Assembly (NCBI GenBank): GCA_028288385.1 | Contig: JAQBNX010000128.1 | Location: forward strand, 1-9,651 | Direction: 5' to 3' | Length of the DNA: 9,651 nt | Source of the DNA: Spirosoma sp. | Lineage (GTDB): Bacteria; Bacteroidota; Bacteroidia; Cytophagales; Spirosomataceae | Shown here: piece by piece, positions 7,145-9,651 of the stretch | Layout of the letters: the number at the start of each line of letters is the position of its first letter | How positions within the stretch are numbered: position 1 is the first letter of the stretch | The notes under the pieces: generated by a model | Databases searched by the model: none | Told to the model about the DNA's origin: nothing | The model's input: only the letters and a program-made list of their open reading frames with translations | Made by a program: the position numbers and the translations under genes

Positions 7145-7149
7145 ATTTG
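7142..7149 (+). promoter_or_regulatory. Candidate Bacteroidota -7 promoter element for the orphan gene
   Basis: TATATTTG is a full match to TAnnTTTG. It would start transcription near 7156, leaving about 20 nt before the ATG at 7177. The expected -33 region (about 7117-7121) has no TTTG, and the palindrome at 7109-7124 sits there instead, so the promoter may depend on an activator. Confidence 0.5.
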
Positions 7150-7176
7150 TCTTAAACCGTATCGTACGACAATCTC

Positions 7177-7572
7177 ATGAAAACCATCAGTTATGACTCG
7201 CTTCGGGCCGAACATGCCTGGATGATTGTTTCGGATCAATTGCAGCAGCGTAACAACCTACTGGCCAAAGGCATAGCGCATATGGAGCGTAATCCTGCTC
7301 AACTGCCCATGGCCAGCCGACTGATCATGCTGCGTTATCACCTCAAAATGAGCTTACGGCAGCTCTCCCAGGAAACTCGTCAGCAGCCTCAATCAGCCCA
7401 GAACGCCCAGCAGTTGCGTCAGCAGTGGGTACACGTCCATCAGCTTTTTTTCCTGCTCCGTCAGGTAGATGCTGAACTGGGCCGGGCAGCAAACGAAAAC
7501 GATGCGCTTCAATCATGGGTATCATCGAAGGAAAAGCGCGTATACCGCTCAGCCCTGATACACCTGAATTAA
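7177..7572 (+). CDS. Hypothetical glutamine-rich helical protein, 131 residues
   Basis: I do not recognise this family. The protein has no signal peptide, no membrane segment and no cysteine, so a cytosolic location is likely. It looks almost wholly helical. Residues 62-101 are rich in Gln (R-Q-L-S-Q-E-T-R-Q-Q-P-Q and Q-N-A-Q-Q-L-R-Q-Q-W), with Leu/Val/Phe spacing that could form a coiled coil, and the C-terminus is basic (S-S-K-E-K-R-V-Y-R). Support for a real gene comes from the ATG 28 bp after a consensus -7 element, a good stop, base composition like its neighbours, and a strong terminator 46 bp after the stop. It is transcribed alone, divergent from the polyferredoxin gene. A helix-turn-helix was looked for and not found. 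Residues 50-65 (M-L-R-Y-H-L-K-M-S-L-R-Q-L-S) resemble one only superficially. Confidence 0.72.
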   Translation: MKTISYDSLRAEHAWMIVSDQLQQRNNLLAKGIAHMERNPAQLPMASRLIMLRYHLKMSLRQLSQETRQQPQSAQNAQQLRQQWVHVHQLFFLLRQVDAELGRAANENDALQSWVSSKEKRVYRSALIHLN

Positions 7573-7617
7573 CGTGATTACATGTCAGATAAGTGCATAC
7601 TCATATGACCTCAACTT

Positions 7618-7661
7618 ACTAAAAAGCCAGAAACTAGCTCAATAGTTTCTGGCTTTTTAGT
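7618..7661. terminator. Bidirectional intrinsic terminator, perfect 19-bp stem
   Basis: The arms 7618-7636 and 7643-7661 are exact inverted complements around the 6-nt loop GCTCAA. The stem has a GCCAGAAAC/GTTTCTGGC core and ends in A5/T5 tracts, so a T-rich 3' side forms on either strand. It lies between the convergent orphan gene (stop at 7572) and the DUF6807 gene (stop at 7712) and probably ends both transcripts. Confidence 0.9.
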
Positions 7662-7711
7662 TTAATATAAACCGAACAGAATCTTTTACAGGTAACGTAG
7701 AGGAACCGGCA

Positions 7712-8749
7712 TTAACGACCAAAATCAGCGGCCTGTTTAGCCACAACGGGTTCAGCCAGGGTCTCCGACCGAATCAGCAGGCGGTGGCGGAACGTTAGTG
7801 AGCGTCCGGCGGTCAGTCGCTCGTCAAGGGCCGGGGCCTTGCCATTTGAGAACACTGATGGAGCGAGTGGATTCGCGGCAAACAGGCCATAACCCCTGGC
7901 GTGCCAGTAGGTTGGATAGCCCAGGTTGCTGGGGTGGTCGAGCATCACCACCGAAAGCGGCTCATTGTTAATAGTTCCGGTCAGGTTGACCCAACGGCCA
8001 CGTGTGCCCCATACGGCATCGCCTACGACCCCTTCGCTGCTGACATACTTACCAGTGACCCCCTCGTTGTTGAGTTTTGGCACGGCGGTGGCTACACCTT
8101 TTGCATCCGTAAATACCTCTGGTTTTGTCGATGGATGTTCGAGTTGCCGGGCCAGGCGTACGGCAATCAACCCTTCCTTATTATCCTTGAACACGACGTC
8201 TTGGTCGAGTGCTTTGAGCGTTGTAATGCGGTCGATGGTCCGCTCTTTCGGTCCTGCCCGAAATACATACTGCGTCGTTTCCTGAAGCATTGGCTTACCA
8301 TCCTTGTCGAGCCAGTCGGCAGTAACGGTTAGTTCGCCCTGACCCGTACCGCTTTTCATGGACGTAACGCCCGTGTGAACGATGGTACCAAAGGGGCCTT
8401 TGTGTACGGGTCCAATACTCGTTGAGTTGTTCCAGAAATCGTGGCCATTCACGTCGCCATAGTTAAACCACATTCCAACGTGGTGCGGATGGTCGATGCG
8501 CTCACCGGGCCGGGGGTCCAATGGCCAGCCCCGTGTGATGGCGTTGCCACCTGCCGACAAGATTGGATAAAGCACGGGTTTCTTTAGAACCGTTGGACCG
8601 GGATAGATATAGGCGGTAAAGGGTTTGCCATCGACGGTTACGGTTACCGACTTAGCCGCTTCATTATGGGTTAGTTGGACTTGGTTCTTGGTGCCCTGGC
8701 CGATGGCCAGATGCGCCAGGAGCAACAGAGCGGTGAGCAAACGGATCAT
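7712..8749 (-). CDS. Secreted DUF6807 (PmoA-like) family protein
   Basis: This is an exported protein of the DUF6807 family, often annotated 'PmoA family protein' without evidence of methane oxidation. From the ATG at 8749 it has 345 residues with a classic signal peptide (M-I-R-L-L-T-A-L-L-L-L-A-H-L-A-I-G). The family core follows: P-L-D-P-R-P-G-E-R-I-D86-H-P-H-H90 with G-M-W-F-N-Y-G-D-V-N-G-H-D-F-W-N-N after it. Further on are M-L-D271-H-P-S-N and Y-W-H283-A-R-G-Y-G-L-F-A-A-N-P-L. The His/Asp-rich segments suggest a metal or sugar site, but no reaction is established to my knowledge. Such genes are common in Bacteroidota and Planctomycetes beside sugar-degradation genes, though none is seen here. 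A longer frame opens at a TTG (8782) but adds 11 residues before the signal peptide, so I reject it. The stop of the upstream same-strand gene is 72 bp away. Confidence 0.87.
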   Translation of the reverse strand: MIRLLTALLLLAHLAIGQGTKNQVQLTHNEAAKSVTVTVDGKPFTAYIYPGPTVLKKPVLYPILSAGGNAITRGWPLDPRPGERIDHPHHVGMWFNYGDVNGHDFWNNSTSIGPVHKGPFGTIVHTGVTSMKSGTGQGELTVTADWLDKDGKPMLQETTQYVFRAGPKERTIDRITTLKALDQDVVFKDNKEGLIAVRLARQLEHPSTKPEVFTDAKGVATAVPKLNNEGVTGKYVSSEGVVGDAVWGTRGRWVNLTGTINNEPLSVVMLDHPSNLGYPTYWHARGYGLFAANPLAPSVFSNGKAPALDERLTAGRSLTFRHRLLIRSETLAEPVVAKQAADFGR

Positions 8750-8821
8750 GAGCGAACGATTGGGTGAACGATTGATACACAAAGAACGACAGGAAGCTAT
8801 CTTACCCGTGCGGTTTCAGGG

Positions 8822-9651
8822 TCAATCCGTCGGAGCAACGGTAAATGTCTGTGAACTCAGGGCATACCCCGCTACTACGTCATGCTGAATGAACACCAGG
8901 CCCAGCCGATACGTATCAGGTGGCAGTATTGCCTTCTGAAATTCAGTGATCCGATCATTTCCAAAATAATCACCTTTCGTTAGCAAATTCATTTTGGCTA
9001 CCAGCAAGGGTGCAGCCGGTAGTACGTATCGTCTTCCACCAGACGACTCCGCAACCAGGCAGGCACTGCTGCTCAACGAACCCTGACCGGGCAGAAAAGC
9101 CGGTGAACTCCGCACCCGCAGGTAATGATTGTTATTGGCAAAATATACAATAGGATGTGGATCGCTAAAGGACTCAACCGTCATGCCGCAGTTAACGGGA
9201 AGCAGGGGCCACTGGGCAGCGTCTGACCAAACAGACGGATACTGAAAAATATTACGCTCGTAGCTCTGTCTCAAGAGTTTAAACGTGCTTTTTGCGTAGG
9301 ATGGCGGAGGCAGCGTTGTGCCGTAATGGCGAAAATTAAAGGCATCGAGCTGCCGGTACTGGCGCTGGTTCAGGATTTCAGGAACCTTCGAGTAGGCACT
9401 AACAACATACATACTGATGGCGACAGAACCAGCCACAACCGCCCAGGCAAGGCGAAGCCGACGAGCCAGCAAAAGCAACCCAAACAGGTAGAGCAGGCTC
9501 AAACTCAGGTGCGAATAAATGCGGTATCGGTCGCGGAGCAGTTCATCGGGTGGGCGGCTGATACTCAGGATCAGGGCTGTACCAGCCACTACAGCCCCAA
9601 AAGCGAGCAGTTCAGCAAAGGCGTTTGTTATCGAAACCGTACTCAGGCGCT
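8822..9651 (-). CDS. Multi-pass membrane protein of unknown function, N-terminus beyond window
   Basis: The frame is open through the right edge: 20 further residues can be read before the GTG at 9589, and they complete a hydrophobic segment, so the gene is cut by the window and that GTG is not its start. The 275 visible residues contain three membrane segments (about 10-30, 48-62 and 67-84) and then roughly 190 residues without a clear membrane segment. The first loop has a short basic stretch (L-L-R-D-R-Y-R-I-Y-S). The C-terminal part has many short beta-like stretches, with W-P-L-L-P-V-N-C-G-M and Y-R-L-G-L-V-F-I-Q-H-D among its more distinctive segments. I cannot name a family. It resembles the C-terminal ends of large Cytophagales multi-pass proteins with a periplasmic tail, but that is an impression, not a motif match. 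It lies upstream of the DUF6807 gene on the same strand and may share its transcript. Confidence 0.75.
   Translation of the reverse strand, partial: RLSTVSITNAFAELLAFGAVVAGTALILSISRPPDELLRDRYRIYSHLSLSLLYLFGLLLLARRLRLAWAVVAGSVAISMYVVSAYSKVPEILNQRQYRQLDAFNFRHYGTTLPPPSYAKSTFKLLRQSYERNIFQYPSVWSDAAQWPLLPVNCGMTVESFSDPHPIVYFANNNHYLRVRSSPAFLPGQGSLSSSACLVAESSGGRRYVLPAAPLLVAKMNLLTKGDYFGNDRITEFQKAILPPDTYRLGLVFIQHDVVAGYALSSQTFTVAPTD

Larger units (their letters stand above)
6948..7176. other. AT-rich divergent regulatory region, 229 bp
   Basis: This non-coding spacer lies between the divergent polyferredoxin and orphan genes and is clearly more AT-rich than the flanking genes. On the plus strand it holds a 10-bp direct repeat, a short palindrome and a consensus -7 element, listed separately. 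On the minus strand the nearest promoter-like string for the polyferredoxin gene is TATATTTTG at 7020-7012, one base too long for TAnnTTTG. No plausible coding frame specific to this spacer was seen. Confidence 0.6.

Noticed and set aside
1..9651. CRISPR array, toxin-antitoxin pair, phage defence island, insertion sequence or tRNA
   Set aside because: No repeated spacer pattern, transposase, terminal repeats, nuclease/ATPase cluster or tRNA-like cloverleaf was seen on either strand.

Overview
The window looks like ordinary chromosomal DNA of a Cytophagales-type member of the Bacteroidota, most like Spirosoma or a relative. I infer this from three things. The protein families fit: a VWA protein with an S-W-M-x-x-L-D-x-Q-Y-G start region, a DUF6807/PmoA-type secreted protein, a DUF4918/SMUG2-type glycosylase, and a large NapH/NosR-like membrane ferredoxin. 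Three intergenic sites match the Bacteroidota -7 promoter element TAnnTTTG. Start regions are mostly A-rich, without strong Shine-Dalgarno sequences. No insertion sequence, phage gene, tRNA, rRNA or CRISPR array was seen.

Layout. Positions 1-2609 hold three plus-strand genes in a row: the 3' part of a VWA-domain protein, a secreted class A beta-lactamase-like serine hydrolase, and a SMUG2-like uracil-DNA glycosylase whose start overlaps the hydrolase stop as ATGA. After a 175-bp gap comes a YbjQ-family protein (+), which overlaps tail to tail with pyrF (-). pyrF is divergent from rfbC (+) across a short spacer with a -7-like element on each strand. rfbC meets a DJ-1/PfpI-type protein (-) tail to tail. 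Upstream of that protein, on the same strand, is an eight-helix polyferredoxin of the NapH/NosR/CcoG kind. A 229-bp AT-rich regulatory region separates the polyferredoxin from a divergent glutamine-rich orphan gene (+). The orphan gene ends at a perfect 19-bp bidirectional terminator shared with a secreted DUF6807 protein (-). The window closes inside a multi-pass membrane protein (-) whose N-terminus lies beyond the right edge.

How the genes relate. They do not form one pathway. They cover nucleotide synthesis (pyrF), dTDP-sugar synthesis (rfbC), DNA repair (SMUG2), envelope functions (serine hydrolase, DUF6807 protein) and electron transfer (polyferredoxin). No clear new multi-gene system was found. 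The points most worth a second look are the hydrolase/glycosylase overlap, the polyferredoxin without recognisable partners, and the repeat-rich promoter region of the orphan gene.
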